From positions 2,604,501 to 2,668,500 of the forward strand of contig CM061097.1 in NCBI GenBank assembly GCA_030770545.1: a DNA stretch of 64,000 bases. The letters are read 5' to 3'. The DNA is from Macropodus opercularis (Eukaryota > Chordata > Actinopteri > Anabantiformes > Osphronemidae). Under the pieces are notes generated by a model. The model saw only the letters and a program-made list of their open reading frames with translations, searched no databases and was not told where the DNA came from. Of this stretch, positions 36,401 to 49,147 are shown one piece after another. The translations under genes were made by a program, and so were the position numbers. The first letter of the stretch is position 1. Each line of letters starts with the position of its first letter.

Positions 36401-39400
36401 AGATCTGCATAGACAGAAATGGGAAGACTGGCAGGCTCTTTACAGTGGGTATTGTTATGCTGAAAGAGGGGAAGAGAAAAGCATACAGGCAAACAGCAGC
36501 AGCTGTGCTTGTTTCTATTATTGTGATTCTCTGTAACAGGTCATTATCCAACCTCCATGGTCAGATTTGCCTCAGTGTATTACATGCTTCCATTTAATAC
36601 TCAGAGGCCACATTTCCATTCCCAAATGTTTTAGGCATAAATTCAAAACTCATTCTTTTAATTGACATGATTGTGGTTTACAGGTCATGAATAACCCCAA
36701 ATCAAGTAATATTTGTATTAGAGTATAGCTGAATATGAATCAATAAAGGATTTACTGTACAGAAATCACTGTCACAAAAATCTGCCCTTTTTCATGATGT
36801 TACTCTGTCTGTGCCAGTCTTTTCCTCCATGGTGCATTTGCTGGCAGGTGTCTACACCCGACTGTGGTTTTAATACAATAGCAGTGTAATGTCATACATG
36901 TACAAGACATATTCATACACCTTGTGAGAATGTGTAGTTGGAGCACATTTTCTTTCAGCCTGATGATCACATTGCTGCTTACAGCTGGTTTGTATTTTGG
37001 GAGTTTTGCCAGATTTTCTTTGGGGTTCAGCTCAGACACTGACCAAGGACACTAATTAAGGTCAATAAGCCAGTTAGTGGGTTGTCCAATTAATTCCTCC
37101 TCACTTTGTGATCTTGTTTTCCAAATAAAATGCAGAATGTACTTTCTTCTGAAAGGACTATTTTGGACTACAGAGCAATGCTCCAGTTCATTTTCTCTGT
37201 AGCCCAGATCAGATGCTTCTGTCTCAGGTTCAGGAGAAGCTTAATATTAGAAATACAACAGTTGAATTGGATTTGCTTGATCTTCTTACATGCATGTTTA
37301 CATACCACACTTTTGTGTACTTGTAGTGTACTTTCTATGATTATGCATTGATGTGGTTGTCTGTTTATAGGCAGACCTTTCAACAGTGCACTTCTGTGGC
37401 TTCCCCTCTTTGTGGAGGTTGATGATGCTTATCTTCTGGAAAACTGTCAAGTCAGCAGTCATCCCCAGAATTAAAATATATTTAGTTAATCCCATTTTGT
37501 AAAGTGGTCTTTTTTATTCAAACATGCTTTAACTATTTGTAGTTTTCTGATAATGTGATGTTTGTTTCACAGGACGTATACACCAAGCAATGGTGACGTC
37601 ACTGAGTGACGAAAATGAGAGCGTCACTGTGGAGTGGATAGAAAATGGAGATACAAAAGGGAAAGAGGTAAACCACCATGTATTACTGCTCACAGCACCA
37701 GTAGCAGTGGTGTGTTTTTAATCTGTCAATGAATAATGTATTCAGGAGTTCACACAATCAGCCTATATGTATGATGGTCCCACCAGACACCATCTGTCCA
37801 CCTCCTCCATACGGTGTAGTGTAACAGGATATCCCACTACTCACCCATGTGGCCTCACCGTAGTTTTTCTTTTGTATTACATATTAATGTATGAAGTACC
37901 ACCAGTATATAGGTCTGTGGAGATTCTCAGTCATCCAGGTGAAGTTGTCTGTTGTTAGTTGTGTGTGTTAAATTGGATTTTATGCTGTATTAATTTGGTG
38001 TAATTTAACCTTTATCAGTAAAAATATACTTTGTGTCAAAATAAAAGATATTTCCATACATGTACTGTATCAGCACAACTGCCATAATGTATAAATACAA
38101 ACCATAACAATAATAACTCACTGTTATAATAACAGACTTTGTGGCGTACTCCACAGAATTGGTTATTAATTCTTTGCTGTTTTGAACAGATTGATTTGGA
38201 GAGTATATTTGCACTTAATCCAGATGTGGCTCCAGAGGAGGAGATTGCCCCTAGTCCAGAGACTCCACCTCCACCCACACCTACATCTGTGAAGGTCAAC
38301 AAAATTGCCAAGGTGAATACCAGTTTCCTGCACAGGACAAGATGGGTAGCATACGGTTTTCTTAGGTTTAATGAGTAAACTGTATGCATTCAAACGTGCT
38401 TTTACTCTTTCAGGTAGACATGTGGCTCCAGTTTTGTTGGACCTTAATATAGAACCTGGCTCATTGTAGCTAACCAGTTAATTGGTTCTGCCCAGTAGAT
38501 TAGGGCAGCTCCATATCGTTTTGTTGGTAAATATGACTTTTTGCATTGCTTTCAAACTGTTACATGGCGTATAAAGCACACTCCTGCTTTTAGGATTTAA
38601 ACAAACGTCTACTCTCATTTCACATTTCAAGATAATACAAAGTGTATCCAGTGTGATCAACATTAAAGGTAATAGAGGATGACTCTGCACTAATCTGATT
38701 CCCAGGATTTGTCTATTTCTGTATCTCTACATAGTGAAGGCACGTTGGAGAGGTTTAAAGCTGAATGAAAAGGAAAAATGTTTCCTATTTTGGAGTATCT
38801 AGAAAAAATATAAAGTTAAATTGGGAACAATTTACGCCCGATTCTTTTGTCCATGAAAACTGTACTGAATCTTAGGTGTGAACAATTGAAGGGATCGCCA
38901 TCCAAGTCCAATTGGCAATATATTCTGAGAGATTAGCACAGATATGTTATTAAAATGTAGAATTTGAAGTTTGAAAAAAGGAGACACCCTACTGCAGCTT
39001 TTGAGAAAATCACCCACCCTACTGCAGCTTTTGCGTTTCTTTTTTCTTGCAGAACCGCAGAACGATAGCACCTTCTAAGAATGACACTCCGTCCAGGGAC
39101 AATAGAGGTTTGTTTCAAGCAGCTCTGAGGAAATTGTTATTATCCTTATAAACTCTTATTTTTTTATGAATGGATAAACCATAAACTAGCGTAATGGTCA
39201 ACACGGTGCATAAAGTTATCATATTATTCTGGCCTTCAGTAAGTATTTGTTTGTTATTCTGTATTTTCGCAACTTTAACCTGTTATGTGACCTTTTATGA
39301 TTGTCTTAATTGGTCAAGCGATGTCATTCTCTCTCTGTTGTCAGTGATTCCAACCCGGGCCAGGCCCCCACAGCCTCAGCAACCAGAGCCATCACCACCG

Positions 39401-42400
39401 CCTCCACCCCAGCAGCTTACACAGCCCACTCAAGCCCAGACACAACAGCAGCTCCAAAATGGTAACGTGAAAATGATTAGTTTTTAGTAAACTTTACTTG
39501 TGTTAACCAATTTTCCACCTGCAAAGTACAAGTATCAAATGAATGTTGAAAAAAATGTAGGATTTAGGACCTGTAAACATACATTTCTTCACTGTCATGT
39601 CACTGCCATATTTATCACAGAATCCTCACATCACCAAATATCCAGAAAGGATCCTGGACAGCTTTGTATGTATCACCCGCATGTTTCCCCTGCCCTCGCT
39701 GTTCCATGGTGATTCTTACAGAGTCTCCTATAGAGCCTGAAAGTCCTGTAGTCTTGCAAAGAGAGCTGTGGTGGTGAAGTAGAACAAACCCAATCCATCC
39801 AGCAGACAGGCTTTCTGGGTATTAAAATGTGCTACTGTTTGATTGCTTTGCACCCAGGTAGTGATGGTGCAGCATAATTCTTTTACAGCCTTTTCCCATT
39901 GCTGACCCAGCTCATCTTCTCCTACCAGATTAGAGCAGATTATTAATCCCCATGCTTTGATAGTCTGGGAGACAGAGGCCAACAGGAGGATGGGATTGCA
40001 TTACAGGCTTCAGGCCTTCACTCTGTAGTGGCAAGCTGGGCCCAATCAGATAACAATGTTTCTAAACAATCAGAAGTGCATTTGCTAATTACTGATTGAC
40101 CTGAAACTATACTAATCTGTGGATGTGCTGTGGTGGGAAATTTGGGATAATCTTGTGATTGAAACCATTTCCAAAATTTAAATTTGAAATCAATTCTTGC
40201 TTTCATTTCAGTATAAAAGGTGCAGTTTCCTGACAGATAAATGGAATAAATGAGCAGAGCAGCGTTGGGACACACAGCAAAGATCTTTTGTTGGTTATAT
40301 TCAAAAAGCAGCTACTGTTACACTGGAGGCACTCTGTGCCAACCACTGCATTCTGGCCTGAGCATTATCTCTGCTCTGCATTGTTGGATGTAGCCCAAGG
40401 TCTCCCATCTGTTTGAAGGAAGACTTAGAGAAAGATTTCATTCAAGCAAAGGGAAACAGGGATTTTTACTATTTTTCATTTTCATTTCAGCGAGGAGGAA
40501 GTCAAACTGTGTGAAAGAGGTGGAAAAACTACAGGAGAAGAGAGAGAGGCGGCGACTGCAGCAGCAGGAGCTCAGAGAGAAAAGAGCTCAGGTACGTCTG
40601 GATACCTTAACCTTTTCCTCCCTTGTTAAGAAAATAGATTTTCCTTTAATATATGCTAGACAATAACATGACAAGAAAACAGTCAGTTTGATTGATGAAT
40701 AATCAGTAATTAATAGCAATAACATCATCACTTTTCTCCCTCAGGAGGTAGATACCACCATCCCTAATTATGAGATCATGTATATGATCCGAGACTTCCG
40801 AGCCAGTCTTGACTACCGGCCTCTGACCACAGCGGATCTGGTGAGTAGAAGCTGTGCGTTTATTTTCTGATCATTACTAGATATTGGCATAGCAGGAAAT
40901 ATGGAATGTTCTTGTCTGTTGCACTGTCCAGATCGAAGAGCACAGAATATGTGTTTGCGTGAGAAAACGTCCTCTCAACAAGAAAGGTAAAGACCTCTGT
41001 AGGATTGATAGTGTGACTATACTTCATACCCTATCACATATTTAAACGTTATATTCAGATATGGAAGGAGTTTGTGTGACGATCCTGTGTTTCAGAGTTG
41101 ACAGTGAAGGATTTAGATGTGATCACCATTCCCAGTAAGGATGTGGTGATGGTTCATGAACCCAAACAAAAAGTGGACTTGACCCGCTACCTGGAGAACC
41201 AGACCTTCCGCTTTGACTACGCTTTTGATGACAGCAGCACCAATGAGATGGTTTACAGGTTTGTAACAAGTCAACATTCAGGTCAGCTTGTTTGGTGCTT
41301 TCAGTGTGATGAGCCTAATGCATTGCTTTATACATCTGACACTAGACTAGTTTGTTTAGTATCTAAAAATGATTGTCTTACTTACTTTTCATATTGATGA
41401 TGATTGATGTGTGATGTGTGTTTCCTTTGATCTGCAGGTTTACTGCCAGACCTCTAGTGGAGACCATTTTTGAGAGGGGCATGGCCACCTGCTTTGCTTA
41501 CGGACAGACTGGCAGTGGGAAAACACATGTGAGTTGCATGCAGTAACTCCTTCAAGCCTAATTTCATGTTCTAGATGTTCCAGCTGTATCTTTTTTAGGT
41601 TGCATATAATCTGAAAACTTGATTGTGTTGTAAACTGTATTTTAGACTATGGGTGGAGATTTCTCTGGGAAGAACCAAGACTGTTCTAAAGGAATTTATG
41701 CATTAGCTGGTGAGTCAAAGCGTCTGCTCGCTGAACTAATCTTGTCTGTGGAAGTATTGCATTATTAATTACTTTTACTCTGGCGTCATGCTACATATAT
41801 AAATATTTTTTGCAGCTCGGGATGTATTTCTCATGTTGAAGAAACCCAACTACAAGAAGTTAGATCTACAAGTGTACGCAACCTTTTTTGAAATCTACAG
41901 TGGAAAGGCAAGTGACATATTATCAGTTGTTTGGTCTGTAACTTTTTTCATAATGTAAAGAAAACAAAACAACGCATAAACTGTGTCCATGTGTTTTAGG
42001 TGTTTGACCTACTGAATCGTAAAGCTAAGCTGAGAGTGCTGGAAGATGGGAAACAGCAAGTGCAAGTTGTTGGGCTTCAGGAGAAGGAGGTCAAGTGTAC
42101 AGAGGATGTCCTGAAACTCATAGAAGTGGGAAACAGCTGCAGGTGTGACAGCACAAACTATATTCTTATATTATAAAACCTGTATTTGTTTTGTACAACC
42201 TGAATTACCCACATATTAAGTGTCATGTAATAGGATATGACATTGTCCTGGTTATATTTTTAGACACCATGTTAACATAAATGAATATGTACCAATTAAA
42301 GAAAAAAATCAAAAGAAAAACATTTTCTCTTCTCTTTCTTGTCCTTCATTTCCAGAACATCGGGGCAGACGTCAGCCAATGCTCATTCTTCTCGCAGCCA

Positions 42401-45263
42401 CGCTGTCTTCCAGATCATTCTTCGAAGGAAAGGCAAGATGCACGGGAAGTTCTCTCTCATCGACCTTGCAGGGAATGAAAGGGGGGCTGATACATCGAGT
42501 GCTGATCGCCAGACGCGCCTAGAGGGAGCTGAGATCAACAAGAGTCTGCTAGCCCTAAAGGTTTTTTATTAGTATTTGAAAGTACTACACTGATTGTAAA
42601 TATCTTTTTTTATTCAATCCCATAACGATTCTCTCCGACTCAGGAGTGTATCAGGGCTCTCGGCCGCAACAAGCCTCATACTCCATTCAGAGCCAGTAAA
42701 CTCACCCAGGTCCTGAGAGACTCCTTCATTGGAGAAAATTCACGCACATGCATGGTCAGTTAATTGTTCACAGGAAATCCATGTCTGTGTTGTTGTCGTT
42801 TTTGGTTTGATGTGGGTGATTTCATTCTGTTGTGTTAAACAGATTGCAACTATTTCTCCTGGTATGACGTCGTGTGAGAATACACTAAACACACTACGCT
42901 ACGCTAACAGGTGAGAATATGTTGACCTGCTGCTGTGATTCACCAACACCTCATTGCTGCAGGAATTAAGGAAAATGAAAAGTAACTTCTTTAATTCCAG
43001 TTATCCCTGTTGGCTTTGTATAGATTGAACTTAGCTTTACTATTGTTACTGTACATTTCTCACAGTTACAATAGCTCTGTCTAACTCTTTTGTATCCCCT
43101 CTCACTTCTTTTTCCTGCTTTGTTTCCCTTTTCTCTCCCGCCTCTGTGCGCTGGTGTGTCGGGTGCCGCTATGTAGAGTCAAAGAGTTTGGGATTAGTCC
43201 GTCAGACATCCCCTTCTCCCAGGGTGGTCAGGGAAGTCGCTCTGACCAATCGCCAACCAATACCTTTGAGTACGATGACTTTGCTGCTACCTCTCCCAGC
43301 AGGTCGAGCACTCCCAAAAGCACAGCACTAAACTGCACACATGCACGAACACACATGGTCTTATAATGCAGCTCATTTTGCTTTTGCTGTTACTCCATCA
43401 CTGTGGAAGGGATTCTCATCTTATCCTTCCTCTTTCATCTGCATTACGTGACCCTGTCCATCCTTCACTGCTTTGATTTGCTTTCATTTCGATCTTTGTG
43501 TGGACATAATGTTGTCTATTCACAGACTTGAATAATCATGGAACTTTGTACATGAGGGTGTGTCTGTTTGATCTGTGTGATGCTATCAAAGGCACGCACT
43601 GATCATGACTTTTAACAACTTGACTTGACCCTCGTGCAGCCTTCGAGGGGTCAAAATGAAAAACAGTGGGGTCGAAGGCTGCACGAGGGTTAATGAGGTG
43701 TCAGCTGCTGTTTGGTGTCACTAAAACCATGAGGCCGTTCAGTATAAGCATCCATGATAAGCTTTTTGTTTGAGCCAACTCTCAGCAGGTAATCCCTCTG
43801 AGTCCTGATTAATTAGGGCTGCAGGTCGGGTGCAGCGTGGTAATACTTCATCAGCTCTGTGAGGCCTCATTAAACACAAGCTGGGAGTCCTTAATACCAA
43901 GTACTATTAAACTACACACTGCACTTCTTCGTGCTGCATGTGAACCAAATCAACATTAGCCAAGGAAAAAATGGACTCAACAATTGTCAGGGTTTGATTT
44001 GATTCACAGAGCCTACACCTCTGCATGCATGGTGTCGGTGCTTTCGTGACACTACCATCCTGTGCTATATGTGAACATTTTTCACCCTGCAGTTAAGATC
44101 ATACCCATAATTATTTAGCTTCTGTGATCAGAGTTAGTTGAGGTAGAAATAATTGGTTCTTATTACTGTCTCTTCTCTTTAGGGTGAAGGAGCTGACAGT
44201 GGACCCCAACCAAGTGATTGAGGGGGGTCGACCGACCATCCATGCTGTCAATCAACTGGACCTTTTGGATGAGGAGTGGTTGAGTATGTCACCACAGAGA
44301 GATGACCTCAAACTGCTCTGTGAGCAGAATGTAAGTACACAGTAGAGGGGGCACAGATAATGTCTTTTTTTTTTTTTTAAATAAAGCATATCTAACATAA
44401 TAATGCTGTATATTTTTATTTGTTTGTTTTGTGGAAAATTAGAAAGGTTTAAAATAGCTAGTGTAGGTTTTGAAGTCAAAATATTTCCACTGGAATCTCA
44501 ATTTGAGAAGGGATCTCAAGCCGGTGTCTCTTATATGTCCAGTCCAGTTGTGTTTCTTATCCCTTGACTTGTACTAATGTTTTCCAGGAAGAGGAAGTGT
44601 CTCCCCAGCTCTTCACCTTTCATGAGGCAGTGTCCCAGTTGGTGGAGATGGAAGAGCAGGTCCTGGAAGATCACAGAGCTGTTTTCCAGGTCAGACCTTT
44701 ATCTCTACACACTGGTAAAACAGAGCATTGTGTTTTTATGCAACCGTTTTGATTAAGTTATCTAATTTTTGTTGGTGACCTGTGTAATAACAGAGAGAAA
44801 AGTGAAATGTGTTGCTGGCCTCAGTGAGGCTGTAAATAAAAGGTTATTCTCAAGTGCTTATTTTAGCTCATACACATAAATTACATTCAAACCTCTAAGT
44901 GTTTGTTTTTTGAGCAGGAGTCTATCCGGTGGCTGGAAGATGAAAAGGTTCTGCTGGAGATGACAGAAGAGGTGGATTATGACGTGGAGTCGTATGCCAC
45001 CCAACTGGAGCAGATCCTAGACCAGAAAATAGAAATCCTCACGGAGCTCCGAGGTACGACTGAGGCCAGGACGCACCGTGGACGACTAGTCACTAAACAT
45101 GACATTGTCCTGGATATACTATAAAAAAATGCTTTCTCGCAGTCATGATGCCTGTTTTTCTGTCCTGTTTTCAACAGATAAAGTGAAGTCATTCCGTTCT
45201 GCACTCCAAGAGGAGGAGCAGGCCAGTAAGCAGATCAATCCCAAGAGGCCACGTGCTCTTTAA
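33498..45263 (+). CDS. kif2a: Kinesin-13 microtubule depolymerase KIF2A (21 exons, 745 aa with the cassette exon)
   Basis: ATP-driven depolymerase acting at spindle poles and in neurites. Exons: 33498-33558, 37573-37667, 38190-38312, 39053-39107, 39345-39461, 40491-40591, 40745-40840, 40932-40986, 41096-41258, 41438-41528, 41646-41709, 41816-41907, 42000-42142, 42356-42560, 42644-42754, 42843-42910, 43177-43302, 44183-44330, 44588-44689, 44918-45053, 45178-45263. N-terminal localisation domain MASVFGKIVVGTYVEIKRSD; a neck rich in Lys/Arg/Glu (exons 6-7); motor with P-loop GQTGSGKT (311-318), switch I NAHSSRSH (427-434) and switch II DLAGNE (455-460); C-terminal coil ending NPKRPRAL. Length matches KIF2A isoforms; the start and end are KIF2A-type rather than KIF2B or KIF2C. 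Intron 12 has a GC donor. Exon 17 is symmetric. Exon 5 is Pro/Gln-rich and low-complexity. Confidence 0.97.
37911..37951 (+). mobile_element. Short relic sharing 41 nt with the element at 22112-22152
   Basis: Begins AGGTCTGTGGAGATTCTCAG. It lies in the second intron of kif2a and matches the minus strand of 22112-22152 with few differences. It is probably a scrap of the same repeat family. Confidence 0.5.
38985..39033. repeat. Direct repeat, two copies of 19 bp at 30-bp spacing
   Basis: CACCCTACTGCAGCTTTTG occurs at 38985-39003 and again at 39015-39033. The second copy is 18 bp before the exon 4 acceptor AG of kif2a, so the unit overlaps the likely branch-point region. Confidence 0.85.
39728..40275 (-). 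other. Two consecutive antisense open frames inside a kif2a intron
   Basis: Minus-strand frames 40275-40018 (85 codons) and 39982-39728 (84 codons) follow each other in an intron of kif2a. They include SDWAQLATTE and KACLLDGLGLFYF. They do not fit a domain I can name and could be a decayed retroelement or chance. Listed because two long frames in a row in an AT-rich intron are uncommon. Confidence 0.15.
43177..43302 (+). CDS. kif2a: Probable cassette exon of kif2a (42 codons)
   Basis: 126 nt, phase 2 at both ends, encoding VKEFGISPSDIPFSQG and a Ser-rich continuation. Skipping it leaves the frame unchanged and joins AG to the GTGAAGGAGC of the next exon, because both exons begin with VKE. 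This matches the alternative exon that distinguishes long and short KIF2A isoforms. A predicted protein without it would be 703 aa. Confidence 0.85.
43628..43690. repeat. Perfect 19-bp inverted repeat with 25-nt loop
   Basis: Arms 43628-43646 (ACCCTCGTGCAGCCTTCGA) and 43672-43690 are exact reverse complements. The loop is GGGGTCAAAATGAAAAACAG and five more bases. It lies in the kif2a intron after the cassette exon. It may be a tiny non-autonomous element or a hairpin in the pre-mRNA. Confidence 0.85.
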
Positions 45264-46882
45264 AGACTGAAGAGGTTTAAGTGGCACATGAAGGCTCATA
45301 ACCACTGGATGATTGGCACAAGTCAGTCTGTCACTAGCAGCTGTGAAAAAAAAGACTGATGTAACAATAGGTTCAAGTTGCATTTGTTTTGATCCCTCCT
45401 AACAAAACTGGCTGTTCACTCGCTCTAGTGTTAGAAAACCTGGGAAGGTTTCCTTCCTTTTTAGTAGATTTTTTCAGCACGTTTAGTTTCCTCTTCTGTA
45501 TTTCTTAAATTATTTTCTTTTATACTTGTTTGTACTATTTGGTTTAAGAAGATCTTCATTGAATATGTTTTCTAGTTTACCACAAAAAACCAGTATTGGA
45601 TTTCTGCGCTGGCTGACATGTCTGCATGTGCACTCTGTGATACTGTATCTCTGCCACTGTCAAGTCCTTTCATCCTGTACATGAGGTCTTTCCTTCCTTC
45701 TCAGAGATTATAGTCTGGAAGAAGCCTTTAACCACCGCTTCATATGTTCCTGAGAGGTTTTTACACATAGTTTGCACCATGACATTCTATGTGGCAGCTG
45801 ACTTAAAAGTTCTTAATGTAAAACATGCTTTCCCACTTCATTTGTTTAACACTTTGTTATAAAATTGAAATTGGAAAAAAAGTGCTATTAATAAATGTAT
45901 AGCGAAGACCACTGACCTACTACTGGTTATGTTCCATGTCTGCACCAGATGTAATGCTGGATGGACTAATAAAGATCTATGTGTTTCATTCACATTTTGT
46001 GACAGTTACCAAATAAAACAAATAACTGCAATACTACTAATGCTAAACAGAAGCACCGTTGTTTTTCCATCATGTCACTAGCAAACTAGATTGTCCGAGT
46101 GTGGTGACGTCACTGTGACAGGTTTGGTTGAGGGACTAGCGATCCAGTTATTTCTTACCTGCAGCTTGAAAACAAAGAAATGAAATATAATCAACGTAAA
46201 GTGTGTAGTGAAATACATGGATTCAACTGTGTGGGGACCAGTGTGATGAGGAGAAAAAAAAAGCATAAAGAGTTTTATTTTGAAATAGCCTCACCGGAAG
46301 CACTGGTAGACTGCTGCAGCTACCTGCAACTACATCTATGGATCCACCGTGTTATCAGGTCACAAAGAAAACGCCCCTGCGCAATGTAGTCCACACGTGG
46401 ACACGCGCACAGTGCGTGGACAGGCCGCTGCTGGTCAGCGTCTGCCCTCTAGTGGCCACACAGTCACACGGACTGTCATAAACGATCACTATGGCAACGG
46501 GTAACGTTACTATCGAAGAGAATATGGAGGAGACACGTTATTAGACAGCGTTGCCGCTAGAGGGCGATAACATTCATTTTGAATATGAATTATCCATAAC
46601 AGAAAATGTGTAACGGCACATTGTTAAACATGGACAGACGCTTGAACGACGAATAAGGCGTCTCCAGCTTCCATGCGCCAAAAATGTCCATGCATGCACA
46701 CTCAATATGAGCTCTATTACTGTGTCCTCCCAAATCCTTACACTTCATCTAAATGTTTCTGCATTTTAAAATCCACTTCCTCCAACCACAGTTCATTATT
46801 CAGGTGATATTTTTCTTTACAAGTTAATTCCTGTAATTAAGGAAGAAGCATTAAATACGTCTTCCTCGGTTTCCTATTCCTT
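45264..46882. other. Convergent 3' regions of kif2a and dimt1
   Basis: It holds the kif2a 3' UTR up to about 46.0 kb and then about 0.9 kb before the dimt1 stop on the other strand. No gene recognised. The short open frame at 46180-46389 has no family resemblance. Confidence 0.5.
45890..45973 (+). promoter_or_regulatory. Polyadenylation signals of kif2a
   Basis: AATAAA at 45890-45895 and again at 45968-45973, about 630 and 710 nt after the stop codon. Either could end the transcript, and a third AATAAA follows near 46013. Confidence 0.6.
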
Positions 46883-49147
46883 TTAAGAGAAGTGGATCCC
46901 TGCAGAGTTGAATGCATGAAGTAACCTAAAGATGAAAAAAAACATAGAAAACAAGTTATCAGTTTTATAGGTTACTTTCCTTTATCAGTAGTAAAGAAAC
47001 AAGTGGTAGATCTGTTCAACTTACACCATGAAGTCGTCGATATCCATAGATCTGGCTCTTTTCTCACTGAAATCAGCCTCCTTCAAAACGCTCTCAATCT
47101 TGTTGCTGATGCTGAAATCTGCCGGAACCTCCTGTCAACAACACACGAGTTCAACCTGAAACTGGCCTGTCCGTGGGTTCGAGGGTCACAGGTCCTAGAC
47201 TTGCATTTATTCACCATCCGATGTGAACAACAAAGTGAACTTACCACATTGTGTACAGAGCAGTGAATTCTGTAGTTCTTTTCAAGCAGCTGTTCCACTG
47301 CAGCCGACCTGCAAGTGAGAAAAAAAAATCCCACATCATCCACAGGCATGACATTACAGACTCAGCTTTATATGCAGAGTTTGCTGTGGGCACACACTCA
47401 CTTGAAAGCTGCACTGAGGGTTTTGTTTTTCCTTACGAAAGCTATTCTGACCAGGCCGTCCCACTCCTTCACCGGAGAAATAAATCAGCGTTTATTACCT
47501 ACACTGTACAACAAACGCATTCACACCACAATTTTAAGAGCGGGACCCCACCTGAAAGTTCACCGGTGGAGGAGGATTTTTGGGTTCTATCCTGACAACA
47601 CTTGATTCCACTTTTGGAGGAGGGCGGAAATTATTCTTTCCAACCTTATAAAAATAAACAAACAAAGAAACCCAACATACACGGCTGATGAACATTGGCC
47701 GTGTAAAGACGCCGTCATGATCTTACTTAGTCTGAAGGGTTATGGGTAAACAAGCAGACAGTCTATGCCAACCTTCATGAGGTGGTCTACACGAGCCAGT
47801 AGTTGTGTGTTGATAGACAGTCTGCAGTACAGCTTGTCTCCAGGACTCGCAACCAGCCGCATGGCAAACTCTCTCTGGAACATCAACACGGCGCACCTGA
47901 ACACAAGTCACACAACGAGAGCTGCTAAATGTTCAACCTGAACACGACAACAACCGAGTTACAGACTCTCAGTGAGGTTCTGTCGGCTTCTTGCCTGAAG
48001 AAAGGTCGATGCAGCAGGAGCTTGAAGACAAACGGTGATGAAATCTGCACAATTAAAAGATGCTTAGTTTTAAATCAAGTCATGAACTGACCCTGAACAT
48101 ATGGGCACAATAAAGTAAACGTGCTTACCTGGTACGGTAAGTTAGCCACACACACATCGAAGAAAGGCAAATCAGTTTTTAACACATCTCCAACTAATAT
48201 TTGGAGTTTGGCCTGTAAGGGTCTGTTGGAAAGAGTTTTGTTTTATTACACAGTGTGGTTTCATTCAGAGTAAGTGCAGTTCAACTGTTTCCACTCACGT
48301 GCACTGGACTCTTTTCTGAAGTTCAGCCACCAGTCTGCAGTCCAACTCACAGGCCACCACCTGCAACAGCAGCAGGCTCTGTTTACGCTGCATCTAAAGG
48401 CTTTAAGACTTGACATCTGCACTAAACAGACACTGGATTCAGTCAAATAGAAGCAACACTTTTACACCCTCACCTTCTTGGCTTTTTCCAGTAACTTCAC
48501 TGTCATGTTACCAGTACCAGGTCCCACCTCCAGAACCACATCTGTCGGCCTGAGGGCAGCCTGAAGAAGCACAACGACACCTTCATAACCCAGGTCATCG
48601 GGTCTGTGTAGAGTATTTGAAACGCCCTCGTCTTTAAGCACTACGTACCTTGTCTATGATGCTATTGACAACCAGGGGATTCTTCAGGATGTGCTGACCG
48701 ATGCCGGTGTTGAACATGATGCCTGGAATGGAAAACACGGATCTGCATGTTGAGCTTGCAGGAGGTGAAGCGTTAGCATTGGACTGACAGCTGTTACGGT
48801 TGGTCACGGTTTGAGTCAGCGTTTCAGAACAATAGTACATGAAGGTAGTGAAAAGTTCACACGCGTTGTCATTTCCAATGCGTCTAAAGAGTGAATGGTT
48901 ACGACATGTTGTAGTTGTATATATGTCGAGCTCGTTAAGTAACGTAAATCACCCTTTAACGCAAACAGACGCCATCGCAATGATCAGCTGCTACGTGTTG
49001 ACGCTTTATACTTCACGCTCATTCCTCCAGCTGCTAACTGTAATGTTTCTGCTAACGTGCTAACGCTAAGCCCTTATGGAGAAACTTACCTTGGTTTTTA
49101 ACCTCTTGGTGCTTCCTGTGTCTCTTCTCCGCCTTTACCTTCGGCAT
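46883..49147 (-). CDS. dimt1: 18S rRNA adenine dimethyltransferase DIMT1 (12 exons, 306 aa)
   Basis: Nucleolar SAM-dependent enzyme of the KsgA/Dim1 family that dimethylates two adjacent adenines near the 3' end of 18S rRNA. Exons: 49147-49090, 48722-48649, 48560-48474, 48360-48299, 48222-48129, 48044-47995, 47896-47773, 47644-47552, 47466-47402, 47308-47245, 47131-47025, 46925-46883. Phases agree throughout; human DIMT1 is 313 aa. Lys/Arg-rich start MPKVKAEKRHRKH, SAM-binding EVGPGTG (55-61), acidic VVACELD strand, and catalytic NLPY (121-124). RSMDIDDF and GIHFS at the C-terminus are family signatures. Intron 6 begins with GC (GCAAGA) at 47994-47993. The donor after exon 7 (GTTGGC) is poor, but the protein alignment is exact there. 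In exon 11 the donor GTAAGT after ATGGT is needed; reading on would hit TAA at once. Confidence 0.95.
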
